Shown one piece after another: positions 51,420 to 60,629 of a stretch of 61,589 nt of DNA; the first letter of the stretch is position 1, and each line of letters begins with the position of its first letter. Below the pieces are notes generated by a model. That model was not told the origin of the DNA and did not search any database. It was given only the letters and a program-made list of their open reading frames with translations. The DNA is taken from the NCBI GenBank assembly GCA_002506105.1, contig DAWU01000058.1, positions 1 through 61,589 on the forward strand, given 5' to 3'. Both the position numbers and the translations under genes were made by a program. Origin of the DNA: Methanolinea sp. UBA275 (GTDB lineage: Archaea > Halobacteriota > Methanomicrobia > Methanomicrobiales > Methanospirillaceae).

Positions 51420-53156
51420 ATGTCCGTGATGGGTGGCGAAGCAAAAATCGAACGCCTCGGGCGTTATCTCTTCAATGCTCCTTCATGGCCCATTTCTATC
51501 CTCCTTCTCCTTGTCCTCGGATTCATCCTCGATGCGGTCAGCCTGAAACTCGGATCCGCACTCTGGCTTGGAACCCTTGCCTTCACCATCCCGGCACTAT
51601 GTGCATGCCTCGTGACAAAACCTGCCGTGGAACTCATGGGACGCCCAATGACCTGGAACAGGTCTGCCCTTCTCGCGGTTTCATGCACCATTTTCGGCGT
51701 GATCATCACCCTTCTGGCCATGTTCATCTCACTCGCACTCCTGCCTCTCTTTTATGCTATCTCGATGGGCTGCATCCTGGGCCTTCGCCTGCTTGTCCTG
51801 GTAGCGATTGCAGATTACCGGATAGTGCGGATGATCCTTCCCGCGGCGTGCCAGAGCCTTACGGGGATTGCCCTGGGATTGGGCCTCTTCCCGGAGAATT
51901 TTCTGGTCCTTGCGCTCCTCCTCCAGGTCTTTTTCGGGCTCGGAGTTATTGTCCTGATCTGGGCTATTGACAGGCCGCTCTACCGCACATTCCATATACG
52001 CGGACTGGATTTTCTCAACTCATTTCTGGCCCACCTCACCGATGGTTCGCGTGCGCTTGAGGATTATTTCCGCACGATAGGTGAAGAGGTCACTGTGCCC
52101 CAGGTCTCGGTATTCTTCAGGCGGCACCAGAAAAGAGGCCTCATATTCACGGTCCCGAATGTCCATCCCGGTCCGATGGGAGAGATCGGGGGTGGAAACC
52201 TCCCGAAGGGAATGCAGGAGGGATTTTCGCAGATGGTCATGGTCCCCCACGGCGCAGCCACCCATGACTTCAACCTGGTATCTGAGAAAGAGATAGAGAA
52301 ACTGGCTCATGCGGTAGCCGCATCGGAAACAATTCTTGAGTACACTTCTCTGGCAACCCCGTCTGTACGGATCCAGGTTGGTTCAGTCTCCCTACTCGCT
52401 CAGGTCTTTGATTCGACACTCCTCATGGTGAGTTCCCGGTCTCCCGAGCGTACTGAGGATATTGATTTCAATATTGGCATGACCATCATGGCCGAAGGCC
52501 ACAGGGTATATAAGAACGTGGCATTCGTCGATGCCCATAACTGCCAGGCGGGAGATATCACCTACGTCCTCCCCGCGACGAAACTGGCAATGGAGTATTA
52601 CCACGCATGCCTCAAGGCACTTGATGAGATGCCTGCGATGAAGAAGGAAACCCTTGAACTGGGTATATCCCATGTAGAGGTCCCCTTCACCAGGGCGCAG
52701 GGATTTGGTGACAGGGGGATCCAACTGGCACTCGTGAGGGTGGGAGCCCAGACAACTGCCTACCTCCTCATCGATGGAAACAACATGGCCTCCGGAGTGA
52801 GGGAGACTCTACGGGACTTCCTTCTCCCGTGTGTTGACGAGGTTGAAGTGATGACCACCGATTCCCATGTGGTCAACACAATAACCGGAAAAAATCCCGT
52901 TGGAATGCATATCCCTGCATCAGATATCATCCCCTATGTGGAGAAGGCATTCAAAGAAGCGTATGAGGATCTGGTCCCGGCAGAAGCAGCGGGAAGTACG
53001 GTGTGGGCAGAGGGCGTGGTGATCTTCGGATCACACAGGATCACCCAGATGGCAAGCACTGTCAATGCGATACTTCTTATCATGCCGATTCTCAGTGCCG
53101 GGATGCTGCTTCTGGTGTTTCTCCTATCCATCCTGGCGTATATCATTATTGCCTGA
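51420..53156 (+). CDS. DUF2070 family membrane protein
   Basis: 578 residues. About six membrane helices in the first 190 residues, a large soluble domain (about 200-530) with NVHPGPMGEIGGGNLPKGM and CQAGDITYVLP-like histidine/glycine motifs, and one or two helices at the end. DUF2070 is an archaeal family without assigned function; conserved His/Asp/Asn in the soluble part (PHGAATHDFN, DAHN) hint at a metal-dependent hydrolase, which is inference. Confidence 0.88.
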   Translation: MSVMGGEAKIERLGRYLFNAPSWPISILLLLVLGFILDAVSLKLGSALWLGTLAFTIPALCACLVTKPAVELMGRPMTWNRSALLAVSCTIFGVIITLLAMFISLALLPLFYAISMGCILGLRLLVLVAIADYRIVRMILPAACQSLTGIALGLGLFPENFLVLALLLQVFFGLGVIVLIWAIDRPLYRTFHIRGLDFLNSFLAHLTDGSRALEDYFRTIGEEVTVPQVSVFFRRHQKRGLIFTVPNVHPGPMGEIGGGNLPKGMQEGFSQMVMVPHGAATHDFNLVSEKEIEKLAHAVAASETILEYTSLATPSVRIQVGSVSLLAQVFDSTLLMVSSRSPERTEDIDFNIGMTIMAEGHRVYKNVAFVDAHNCQAGDITYVLPATKLAMEYYHACLKALDEMPAMKKETLELGISHVEVPFTRAQGFGDRGIQLALVRVGAQTTAYLLIDGNNMASGVRETLRDFLLPCVDEVEVMTTDSHVVNTITGKNPVGMHIPASDIIPYVEKAFKEAYEDLVPAEAAGSTVWAEGVVIFGSHRITQMASTVNAILLIMPILSAGMLLLVFLLSILAYIIIA

Positions 53157-53659
53157 ATCCACTGCATGTGATGAGGGCATTGGTATAATCCCAATTGCAG
53201 TGGCTCTCTGGAACGGATCTTTTGGAAGGAAAAGGACCACCATGGTCCAGGCAGTGATATACCATTGATGCGTGAGAGTATCAAGCAACGATCAATTGGA
53301 GTATCAGCATTATCTGGAGCTGAACCATGTTGGTTTCACATTTTTTGTTGTATTGTTCTCCATATAAACTTTTTGGAAAAAACACGCAATTCGCTTTTGA
53401 ATCTCGACTTTAAGAAAAAATGCAGGCACTTTATGAGGAGAGCGCAGGATCTGTCAGACAAATGTCGGACGAAATTTCAGCGGAAATATCGGTCCGCGAT
53501 AGGAAAACTGTGGCATAAACCTTACTCAAACAGGAATTCACGTGCATTCCAGGGGCTTCAAAAATTCTATAATTTTCAATTATTTTTTGAATCTGGACTC
53601 AATTTGATGTCAGACGCCAGGTTTACATGGAAAGAACCCCACATGAAATAGGTGACATC
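53157..53659. other. long A/T-rich intergenic region
   Basis: About 500 bases with lower GC than the flanks. A TATA-like CCATATAAACTTT lies at 53350-53362 and A-runs near 53411-53419. A 128-codon frame (53265-53651) is basic, rich in rare-looking residues and lacks a ribosome-binding site, so I do not call it. I see no recognisable RNA gene, but an uncharacterised one cannot be excluded. Confidence 0.4.
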
Positions 53660-54007
53660 ATGAGGCAGGCACCGGTATCCGTCTTTATCCGGGCTGGCAC
53701 AGCCCGGCGTTCAGGAAATGGCATTGCCCTTGTCCTTGGGGATCGAACGTTTTTTCTCCCACCTGAAGAGATGGGGGTGCTCCATTCCGACCGGAACGCT
53801 GCGATAGTCAACGATGAAGGGGACCAGGAAGGGATCGCCTGGTTCTCTCCTGTGCTTGCAAAGAAAAAACAGGAACTGACTGCGCTCATCCATGATCGCA
53901 TCTACACCCTCTCATGCAGGGACCTGCAGGCATTATTTAACGGTGCCAGGAATGGCATCACCATCCGCGAGTATCGTTCGCTCCAGGTATCCTCTCCTGG
54001 GGCCTGA
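53660..54007 (+). CDS. small hypothetical protein
   Basis: 115 residues from ATG 53660, preceded by AGGTGA. The sequence is beta-rich (VSVFIRAGTARRSGNGIALV, then RTFFLPPEEMGVL) and ends in a short basic helix. No signal, membrane or metal motif. Family not recognised. It stands alone before the sensor kinase gene. Confidence 0.68.
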   Translation: MRQAPVSVFIRAGTARRSGNGIALVLGDRTFFLPPEEMGVLHSDRNAAIVNDEGDQEGIAWFSPVLAKKKQELTALIHDRIYTLSCRDLQALFNGARNGITIREYRSLQVSSPGA

Positions 54008-54171
54008 ACACTCTCCCCTTCCCTTCATGCAACCCCCTTTATTATTATTCTTGCACCAGGAAGTCCAACAGAACGGAAAGATAAAAATCAACCAGGTACC
54101 ATCTCTATCAATCCATTCATACCTGGGAGAGCATTCCTGCTTCAGGTCCGGTTCGGGGGTGTATACGATTG

Positions 54172-55977
54172 ATGCATATCCTGCTTGTTGATGATGATCC
54201 GGCTCTTCTCGATCTCATCCGCCGTTTCCTTGAGAGGGAGGAGGAAATGCAGATAGATACCTGCAGGTCATGCCAGGAGGCCATCGAGCTCTTAAAGGCA
54301 TCCCGGTTCGATGCAATCGTCCTTGATTATGATCTTCCGGGAATGAGCGGGATCGATTTTTTGAAAGTCATCAAGAGCCAGGGAAACGATACTCCCACGA
54401 TCATATTCACCGGCAAGGGCAGGGAGGAGATTGTGATCAAGGCCCTCAATTATGGAGCAGATTATTATCTCCAGAAAAGGGGGGATCCCCGCCTCAATTT
54501 CCTCGAACTTCTCTACATGATCCGGGAGGCGGTGCGCAGGCACCAGACCCGCCTCGAACTCCGTGAGAGCGAGCGGCGGTTCCGGGAATCTCTCGAGAAT
54601 GCCAGGCTTATCGCGTTCCAGCTGGACAGATCCCTGATCATCACGTTTTGTAATTCCTTCCTCCTGGCTTTTGCAGGGTATGAGCGGGATGAACTTGTCG
54701 GTGCACACTGGATAGACACATTTATCACTGCCCAGGACCGGCACAAGGTGGAGCAGTTCTTCGCATCAGCGATGGAAGGCGACTTGAATGCCCTCTATTT
54801 CACCTGCAGCATCCATACGAGGGATGGAAACATACGCAGGATCGACCTGAACAATACCCTCCTCTGCGATTCCGAGGGAAACGTCACGGGAATCTCCTGT
54901 ATCGGGCAGGATATCACTGACCGGGAGATAATGGAAGAGGAGAAGACGGTCTCTGAGGAACGATTGAAGATCCTCTTTGAATATGCTCCCTATGCCTACT
55001 ACATTACCGATCTCAAAGGGACGTTTATTGACGGAAACCGCGCTGCCGAGCTCCTGGTGGGGTATCCACGGAAGGATCTGGTGGGGAAGAATTTCCTTGA
55101 AACAGGGCTTTTGTCACCCGATGATGTGCCAAAAGCAATCTCACTCCTCGCACGGCATGTCGAGGGAACCCCGACCGGGCCCGAAGAATTTGTCATCAAC
55201 AGGAAGGACGGCAGCCAAGTCGTGGTTGAGCTCAGGAATCACCCGGTCAGGATCAGCGGCCAGTCGCTTGTCCTCGGGTCGGCGCATGACGTGACCGGCA
55301 GGCATTCGGCAGAAGAATCGCTCCGCAGGATGAACGCGAAACTGACACTCCTGAATATTATCACAAGGCACGACATCCTGAACACGGTAACTGCTCTCCT
55401 CCTGTACATCGAGCTTCTGAAAGAGGATCCAAAGGACGACACCCAGAAAGAGACCCTGTCAAAGGTCGAGATCCTCGCCCAGGCAATCAAGCGACAGATA
55501 GAATTCACCAAGATTTACCAGGATATCGGCATCGAAGCACCCGTGTGGCAGGACATGGCGCACATCATCTCAAGGGAATCGGAGTCTGCTGCTCTCCACG
55601 ATGTTGCAGTGAGCAGCGACATTGAGAACCTTGAGATCTATTCTGATCCCCTTTTAGAGAACGTGATCCACAATCTTGTCGACAATTCACTCAGGCACGG
55701 CGGTGGTGTGACATCGATATGGATGACCTCGTTCCAGGACGAGGCAGGGATGAAGATCGTGTACGAGGATAATGGCCAGGGAGTTCCCGTGAAGGAAAAG
55801 GACGACATCTTCAAGAGGGGATATGGGAAGAACACGGGATTCGGGCTCTTTCTCTCGCGCGAAATCCTGGCCATTACGGGCCTTACCATCAAAGAGACCG
55901 GCACCTATGGGAAAGGGGCCAGGTTCGAGATACGGGTTCCCCACGGATGTTACCGGTTTATTCCCAAAGATCAATAA
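54172..55977 (+). CDS. hybrid sensor histidine kinase: receiver-PAS-PAS-kinase
   Basis: 601 residues. A receiver domain at 1-120 (acceptor D52, conserved K102) is followed by two PAS domains (about 140-260 and 270-385), a dimerisation helix with the phospho-His in ITRHDILNTVTALL, and an HATPase domain with DNSLRHGG and NTGFGLFLSREIL. It has no membrane segment, so it senses a cytoplasmic signal. The domain order with an N-terminal receiver is common in methanogens. ATG 54172 preferred over TTG 54169. Confidence 0.93.
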   Translation: MHILLVDDDPALLDLIRRFLEREEEMQIDTCRSCQEAIELLKASRFDAIVLDYDLPGMSGIDFLKVIKSQGNDTPTIIFTGKGREEIVIKALNYGADYYLQKRGDPRLNFLELLYMIREAVRRHQTRLELRESERRFRESLENARLIAFQLDRSLIITFCNSFLLAFAGYERDELVGAHWIDTFITAQDRHKVEQFFASAMEGDLNALYFTCSIHTRDGNIRRIDLNNTLLCDSEGNVTGISCIGQDITDREIMEEEKTVSEERLKILFEYAPYAYYITDLKGTFIDGNRAAELLVGYPRKDLVGKNFLETGLLSPDDVPKAISLLARHVEGTPTGPEEFVINRKDGSQVVVELRNHPVRISGQSLVLGSAHDVTGRHSAEESLRRMNAKLTLLNIITRHDILNTVTALLLYIELLKEDPKDDTQKETLSKVEILAQAIKRQIEFTKIYQDIGIEAPVWQDMAHIISRESESAALHDVAVSSDIENLEIYSDPLLENVIHNLVDNSLRHGGGVTSIWMTSFQDEAGMKIVYEDNGQGVPVKEKDDIFKRGYGKNTGFGLFLSREILAITGLTIKETGTYGKGARFEIRVPHGCYRFIPKDQ

Positions 55978-56015
55978 TATACAGATGCGGGAATAGTTCC
56001 TCTTTAAAAAATCGT

Positions 56016-56774
56016 TCAGAGAGTGTCGATGTCAAGAATGTATCCCTCGAGAGAAGGTCCCCGCCCACTCTCGATACAAAATCCTGTCTCCTTAACCCTC
56101 TTTTCTGACCCTGTGCGTGTCAGCAGCCGGTAGGAGACCTGGTACGAACCCCCTGATGAAATCGCAGAATCACGTGCCTCCCTCACTTTTCCCAGGTCTT
56201 CCGGAAAAATGAGAGCATGGAAGTCGATCCTCTTCTCAACAAGATCTCCCGGTGTGTATCCCGTGAGAATCTCAGCGCCCGGGCTTGCGAAGATAAAAGA
56301 TTCGCTATCGCCAGGAACCATGCGGAAGAAGATACCGGGGAACCTCCTCATGATGGATGTGAGAATCCCCACCATCTCAGTCCTTCCCCTGATATCTGCC
56401 CGGACAGAGACCATGCCCCGGATCTTCTGCATCATGTCAGAGAACTGGGCGCGGGGATCAGGCCCCTTCTCGAGGTAGAGATCCGCTCCAAAATTGAGCG
56501 CATCTATCACGACATCTTCCCTCCCTTTCCCGGTAAATATGATAAACGGGGTGTCATCGCCAAGGGATCTGACCTGCTTCATGAATTCTATCCCATTTAT
56601 TCCGGGCATTGCATAATCGGAGATTATTGCATCAAACTTCCTGTTCTTGAGAATCTCGAGTGCCTGGTCGCCGGATGTGGCCGTTGTCACCTGGATGCCC
56701 CTTCCTCTTTCCAGAAACATACGGGTCACTTCCAGGAACTGGGCTTCATCATCAACAAGAAGGATGGATATCAT
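56016..56774 (-). CDS. response regulator with C-terminal PAS domain
   Basis: 252 residues. Receiver domain (about 1-120, acceptor D53, FIIFTGKGREDVVIDALNFG) closely resembles the one of the nearby hybrid kinase, so the two are probably related by duplication. A PAS domain follows (about 130-250) with FASPGAEILTGYTPGDLV. There is no DNA-binding domain, suggesting signalling by protein contact. Convergent with the kinase gene. Confidence 0.9.
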   Translation of the reverse strand: MISILLVDDEAQFLEVTRMFLERGRGIQVTTATSGDQALEILKNRKFDAIISDYAMPGINGIEFMKQVRSLGDDTPFIIFTGKGREDVVIDALNFGADLYLEKGPDPRAQFSDMMQKIRGMVSVRADIRGRTEMVGILTSIMRRFPGIFFRMVPGDSESFIFASPGAEILTGYTPGDLVEKRIDFHALIFPEDLGKVREARDSAISSGGSYQVSYRLLTRTGSEKRVKETGFCIESGRGPSLEGYILDIDTL

Positions 56775-56939
56775 GGTATACTCCCGGGTGTCGGATTCCT
56801 CTTACATTAGGGAGAGAAGTACCCGAGAACTATTTAAACAAGACGGTGATTCCATGAGGAACCTGTTCCCAAACACTGTAGATCTAAAAAATGCAGGAAG
56901 AAAGATATATGAGATTTTACATCGACACTCAGCCATTTC

Positions 56940-57632
56940 ATGGTGCCTGTCCCTGTCATTGAGGTTGGAGAAGGTGAATTTCAGCTGAACCACTTCATGA
57001 GGGCGTACTGGTATCTCTTTGTTCTCATATCCCTGTTTACGTCACTTTCAGTGATCCTCACCCTGACATCATCAGAACTCGGGAGAGACAGGACATTTTT
57101 CGAACTGCTGGGAATCCCCTTTAACATGCAGGAGATTTGTATTGCGTCCTGCCTGCTCCTGTCGTATCTCTGCCTGTTCGCAGTCCTGTGGGCGGCATTT
57201 GCGGAACCAAGGGATAAACCGATATTTTACTATTTTATCGGCGTGGAGTCATTCAAGCGCCTTCTCCTGGTAATCCCGCTCGTGATCCTGGTGCTCTCTC
57301 TCACTGCGTGGATTGCGCTTGCATTCACACAGGTGCTCATAATTATCTTCTCATTTGTAGGTTTCTGCCTTGGTATTGTGTGCTTCTCATCGATCCTCAT
57401 CGTGCTGAGCAAGAACACCACGATAAAGAGGATCGTGCTGGTGACCATGGTGTATGCGTTATTGATATTCTGCTTCTCACTTGCATTCCTGCTCCTGGTT
57501 GATCTCCGGAATATCTCCCCGCTGTACTATCCGCTCATCTATTTTGTGTATGCCATGGGGATTGCATCGGTATTCTATGTCATCGCAAACCTCATTTTCG
57601 AGATTGTCCTCCCCCTCTTCGAAAAGGCCTGA
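56940..57632 (+). CDS. polytopic membrane protein of unknown function
   Basis: 230 residues with about six membrane helices (near residues 25-45, 62-85, 100-125, 126-150, 155-182, 195-222). The few soluble loops carry no recognisable motif. A TATA-like GATATATGA at 56904-56912 would start RNA near 56932, so the mRNA would be almost leaderless. No family recognised. Confidence 0.78.
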   Translation: MVPVPVIEVGEGEFQLNHFMRAYWYLFVLISLFTSLSVILTLTSSELGRDRTFFELLGIPFNMQEICIASCLLLSYLCLFAVLWAAFAEPRDKPIFYYFIGVESFKRLLLVIPLVILVLSLTAWIALAFTQVLIIIFSFVGFCLGIVCFSSILIVLSKNTTIKRIVLVTMVYALLIFCFSLAFLLLVDLRNISPLYYPLIYFVYAMGIASVFYVIANLIFEIVLPLFEKA

Positions 57633-57751
57633 AGATTCCAGGAGGTGGATATAAAATGTGTTTTTTTAAAGATCCCACACGAAGTATGCTTTTTCCATTG
57701 ATACACATAAATAACAGAAAAAATAAGTGAAACAGGGTGAAACTGTCAATC

Positions 57752-58261
57752 ATGAATGCAACGAAATACCTCGTACTGTCATTTCTCTCAATTCTGCTGG
57801 TGTGTGCCTGCCCTGCTATAGCCTCGATAGTGACGTTTACCGAAGAGGATAGCGGAAATACGGTACATGTCAATCAGGGTGACACCATCATCCTCACGCT
57901 CGTGGAAAATCCAAGCACCGGGTTTCGCTGGTTCATGGATGCAACCAGAGGTTTAATTCTCAAAAGCGATGAGTATGAACCTTCAGGATCCGGTCTCATT
58001 GGAGCCGCAGGAACACGCACCTGGACCTATACGGTGACCGTGAGTGGCATCCTCTCGATATCCGGTATCTACAAACAGGGCTGGATGCCGACGACAGGAA
58101 ATGAGGATGTATTCACACTCACGCTCATCAGCGGGGAGCGGAATTACATGAATTCGAGGACTCCCTCCTGGTGGGACAGCGTACCGAAATTCACGCGCAT
58201 TTCCACGACTCCGCAAAAATTGCAGGGTATATATCAAAAATTCCCGAATCGGTTTTTCTGA
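57752..58261 (+). CDS. secreted chagasin-like protease inhibitor (I42)
   Basis: 169 residues from ATG 57752 (GTG 57737 is also open). A signal peptide (about 1-24, ending ACPAIA) precedes a chagasin-type beta domain with the first inhibitory loop NPSTGFRW and the second loop region GSGLIGAAGTRTW. The third loop, normally RPW-like, appears as KQGWMPTTG, so it is divergent. After the domain an extra C-terminal stretch of about 40 basic/aromatic residues is present. Chagasins block papain-like cysteine proteases. Confidence 0.82.
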   Translation: MNATKYLVLSFLSILLVCACPAIASIVTFTEEDSGNTVHVNQGDTIILTLVENPSTGFRWFMDATRGLILKSDEYEPSGSGLIGAAGTRTWTYTVTVSGILSISGIYKQGWMPTTGNEDVFTLTLISGERNYMNSRTPSWWDSVPKFTRISTTPQKLQGIYQKFPNRFF

Positions 58262-58444
58262 TACGATCGAAGGGCGGAACCACACACCCTGGCGAATCCC
58301 CTCTCCCTCTTTTCAATCGCTTCTCCGAGAAGAATCACATAAAATGACAGGAATGGTGTTCCTCCAGAAGGAATCATTTTCCTGTTCAGGGAGTGGGTGA
58401 TCCAGTCCCGGGTCCAAAGACCCGGAAGCGGAACCATGAGCCCC

Positions 58445-58963
58445 TTAACCATTCAATATCCAGACGGTATAGGTGAGCAATGTTGCAAAGGAGACCCACG
58501 CCAGGTAGGGGATGAGCAGGAACGCTGCAGTCTGCTGGACCCTGTAGAAGAGGAATATCGTGATTGCGATGCTCATCCACAGGATGAGAATTTCTATAAA
58601 CCCGAGGAAGGGGGACTGGAGCCCAAAGAAAAGGAAAGACCAGAGCACGTTTAATACGAGCTGGACCCCGAATGCAACGAGTGCAATCCTTACCTCTTTT
58701 CTCGAGGCCCCCTCCATCCAGACAAGATACAGGGAAATGCCCATGAGGATGAATAGTAATGTCCAGACCGGGGCAAACAAAAATCCCGGGGGATTGAAGG
58801 GAGGTTTCTGGATCGTTGCATACCATGATCCCTCCCCGGTAATCGTAACGAAGGACCCGAGTATCCCCGCGAGATTGCAGAGCAGCACCGCTGCAACCAG
58901 CGTGACGGGAGATCTGATGAACGGTTTCCCCGATGATTGTAAATCCGGTGACTGATGTTTCAT
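58445..58963 (-). CDS. TspO/MBR family protein
   Basis: 172 residues, five membrane helices. Family motifs are WYATIQKPPFNPPGFLFAPV and the WSFLFFG segment with the later NG end. TspO proteins bind porphyrins or sterol-like ligands; in archaea the role is unknown. Monocistronic by position. Confidence 0.92.
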   Translation of the reverse strand: MKHQSPDLQSSGKPFIRSPVTLVAAVLLCNLAGILGSFVTITGEGSWYATIQKPPFNPPGFLFAPVWTLLFILMGISLYLVWMEGASRKEVRIALVAFGVQLVLNVLWSFLFFGLQSPFLGFIEILILWMSIAITIFLFYRVQQTAAFLLIPYLAWVSFATLLTYTVWILNG

Positions 58964-59106
58964 GCTATTACTCTCTTCTCCCTATGATTAGAGTGTATCT
59001 TTTAGGAATCCGGGTATGCCATTCACCGGTTTCCCCGTGATAATTGCGAAAATACGTTGGGGGAGTGTGGGTACGATAAGGGGAAGCTCGCGCAGTCCTG
59101 CCGGTA

Positions 59107-59802
59107 TTACCGCGCCTTAACCTGGACTCTTGGTTCGATGAGGGTCCAGATCCAGTCCGCGAGCTCCAGGATATTCTTGGTCTGGACATAGACCTCGCCT
59201 GGTCCCTGGATATCTGTGACGAACCCCTCACCGCCAAGGATCGTCTCCTTTAGTCCCCCGAACTTGGTGACTTTGTACTGGCACGTGTCGCTGAATGCGA
59301 CAAGGTGGAAATTGTCGACGAGAAGCCGTTCCCCGGGCACCAGGGTATGATGATCGATTGCCCCGAACGTGTTGATAAAGACGGTCCCCTCGCCGGATGC
59401 CTTGATCATGAAGAGACCCTGTCCGAACAGTCCCTTCGTGAAGCCCTCCCACTTCACATCGAGGTGGACAGATCCCTGTGAGGCGATATACGCCGCTTTC
59501 TGGAGGATAAATCCCTTCCCTTCGCTCACCTTCAGGGTCTCGATGTCCCCGAGAGGAGCCGCGCTGAACCCTGCCTCACCGCTCCCTGTTGTTGCAACGA
59601 ATTCGTTGACAAAGAAACTCTGGCCTCCGAGAATGGCCATCCCGAGGGATCCCCAGATACTCTTCTCTCTCTTCTGGGTCTTTACATCAATGGTTGGCTG
59701 CATGTAGGTCATCGAGCCTGATTCTGCAACGATGCTCTCGCCGGGGTCAAGGGTTACCACCAGTAGTGAATATGCTGGTTTGTACCGGATCTCGTACTTC
59801 AT
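59107..59802 (-). CDS. AIM24/TIGR00266 family protein
   Basis: 231 residues of the double-stranded beta-helix AIM24-like family: ESGSMTYMQPTIDV near the N-terminus, FFVNEFVATTGSGEAGFSA and GQGLFMIKASGEGTVFINTF. No signal peptide. Function unknown; cytoplasmic, possibly membrane-associated. ATG 59802 follows a GGAGAAG site. Confidence 0.9.
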   Translation of the reverse strand: MKYEIRYKPAYSLLVVTLDPGESIVAESGSMTYMQPTIDVKTQKREKSIWGSLGMAILGGQSFFVNEFVATTGSGEAGFSAAPLGDIETLKVSEGKGFILQKAAYIASQGSVHLDVKWEGFTKGLFGQGLFMIKASGEGTVFINTFGAIDHHTLVPGERLLVDNFHLVAFSDTCQYKVTKFGGLKETILGGEGFVTDIQGPGEVYVQTKNILELADWIWTLIEPRVQVKAR

Positions 59803-59924
59803 GACATCTTCTCCTGCAATTAACTATGAAAAGATGGGGTGTCAGGGCATAATATCACCTGCCATCTGAAGGTGTGGGGTGGATATCCCTGATTCCTGGC
59901 ATCTCTTGTGAGAGTCATACAGAT

Positions 59925-60023
59925 GTTGCAGAGGGACGTCCTCTTTTGCAACAGACAGCAACAATAATTTCTCGAGTGCAGTAGTGTCACTGTCATTCTT
60001 ACATCACCTGGTAGTGACAGGTG
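59925..60023 (+). promoter_or_regulatory. cluster of inverted repeats before a response regulator gene
   Basis: In the 296-nt gap, GTTGCA-GAGG pairs with CCTC-(3 nt)-TGCAAC (59925-59952). Downstream, a 8-bp stem 59988-59995/60015-60023 with one bulge competes with a perfect 6-bp stem CACCTG/CAGGTG (60005-60010/60018-60023) and with TGTCACT/AGTGACA (59985-59991/60013-60019). A small CTCT/AGAG repeat lies at 59903-59914. The promoter of the regulator is probably nearer, in the A/T run 60042-60060. This may be a structured RNA or a protein-binding array. Confidence 0.35.
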
Positions 60024-60098
60024 CAATCGAATACCGCACGGCATATTTTTTTATTGTATCTTTGATGCATAGTATCATAAAAGAGAAAAGGAGCTCAA

Positions 60099-60464
60099 AT
60101 GTCGAACACACGGATCCTCATTGTCGAAGATGATGATGTCATTGCCAGCCTCCTTGAATGGCGTGTGAGGAAACTTGGATATGAGGTATGTGGAAAGGCC
60201 GGCAATGCAACAGATGCCCTCGCGCTCGTGCAGAAAGAATCACCCTCACTCGTCCTCCTCGATATCGGGCTTCCCGTGGTCATTGATGGAATCGAGGTCG
60301 CGAGAAGGATACGAAAGATTGCGCACACGTCTATTATCTTTGTGACAGGGTATTCACATGGGGAGATCATCGAGCGGGCAAAGACAACCGCGCCTGACGG
60401 GTTCATCCTGAAGCCCTTTGGAGACGATGACCTGAGAATCGGGATTGAACTTGCGTTAAAGTAA
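60099..60464 (+). CDS. stand-alone response regulator receiver
   Basis: 121 residues, a single receiver domain. Acidic pocket in IVEDDDVIA, phospho-acceptor D55 in LLDIGLPVVIDGIEVA, conserved K104 in FILKPFGDDD. No output domain, so it acts by protein contact. An AAAGGAG site precedes the ATG. No kinase gene adjoins it; the nearest is at 54172. Confidence 0.93.
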   Translation: MSNTRILIVEDDDVIASLLEWRVRKLGYEVCGKAGNATDALALVQKESPSLVLLDIGLPVVIDGIEVARRIRKIAHTSIIFVTGYSHGEIIERAKTTAPDGFILKPFGDDDLRIGIELALK

Positions 60465-60629
60465 GGTAAGATCTCGATCGAATTGTGTGACATTTCTCTG
60501 TTTCATGAGGGACACATAGAACTTGCCGCGAGATCTCCATTCTCTTCCCTGTCTTTTGTTCTGCATGTATCGCATGTCTGTGTGCCTCATTGGCAAATTC
60601 TGCACAATGCTCTTCTGCTTTTTTTCCCA

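Noticed and set aside
53265..53651. A 128-codon plus-strand frame in the A/T-rich gap
   Set aside because: Basic, Cys/Phe/Asn-rich chance-like composition, no ribosome-binding site and no domain.
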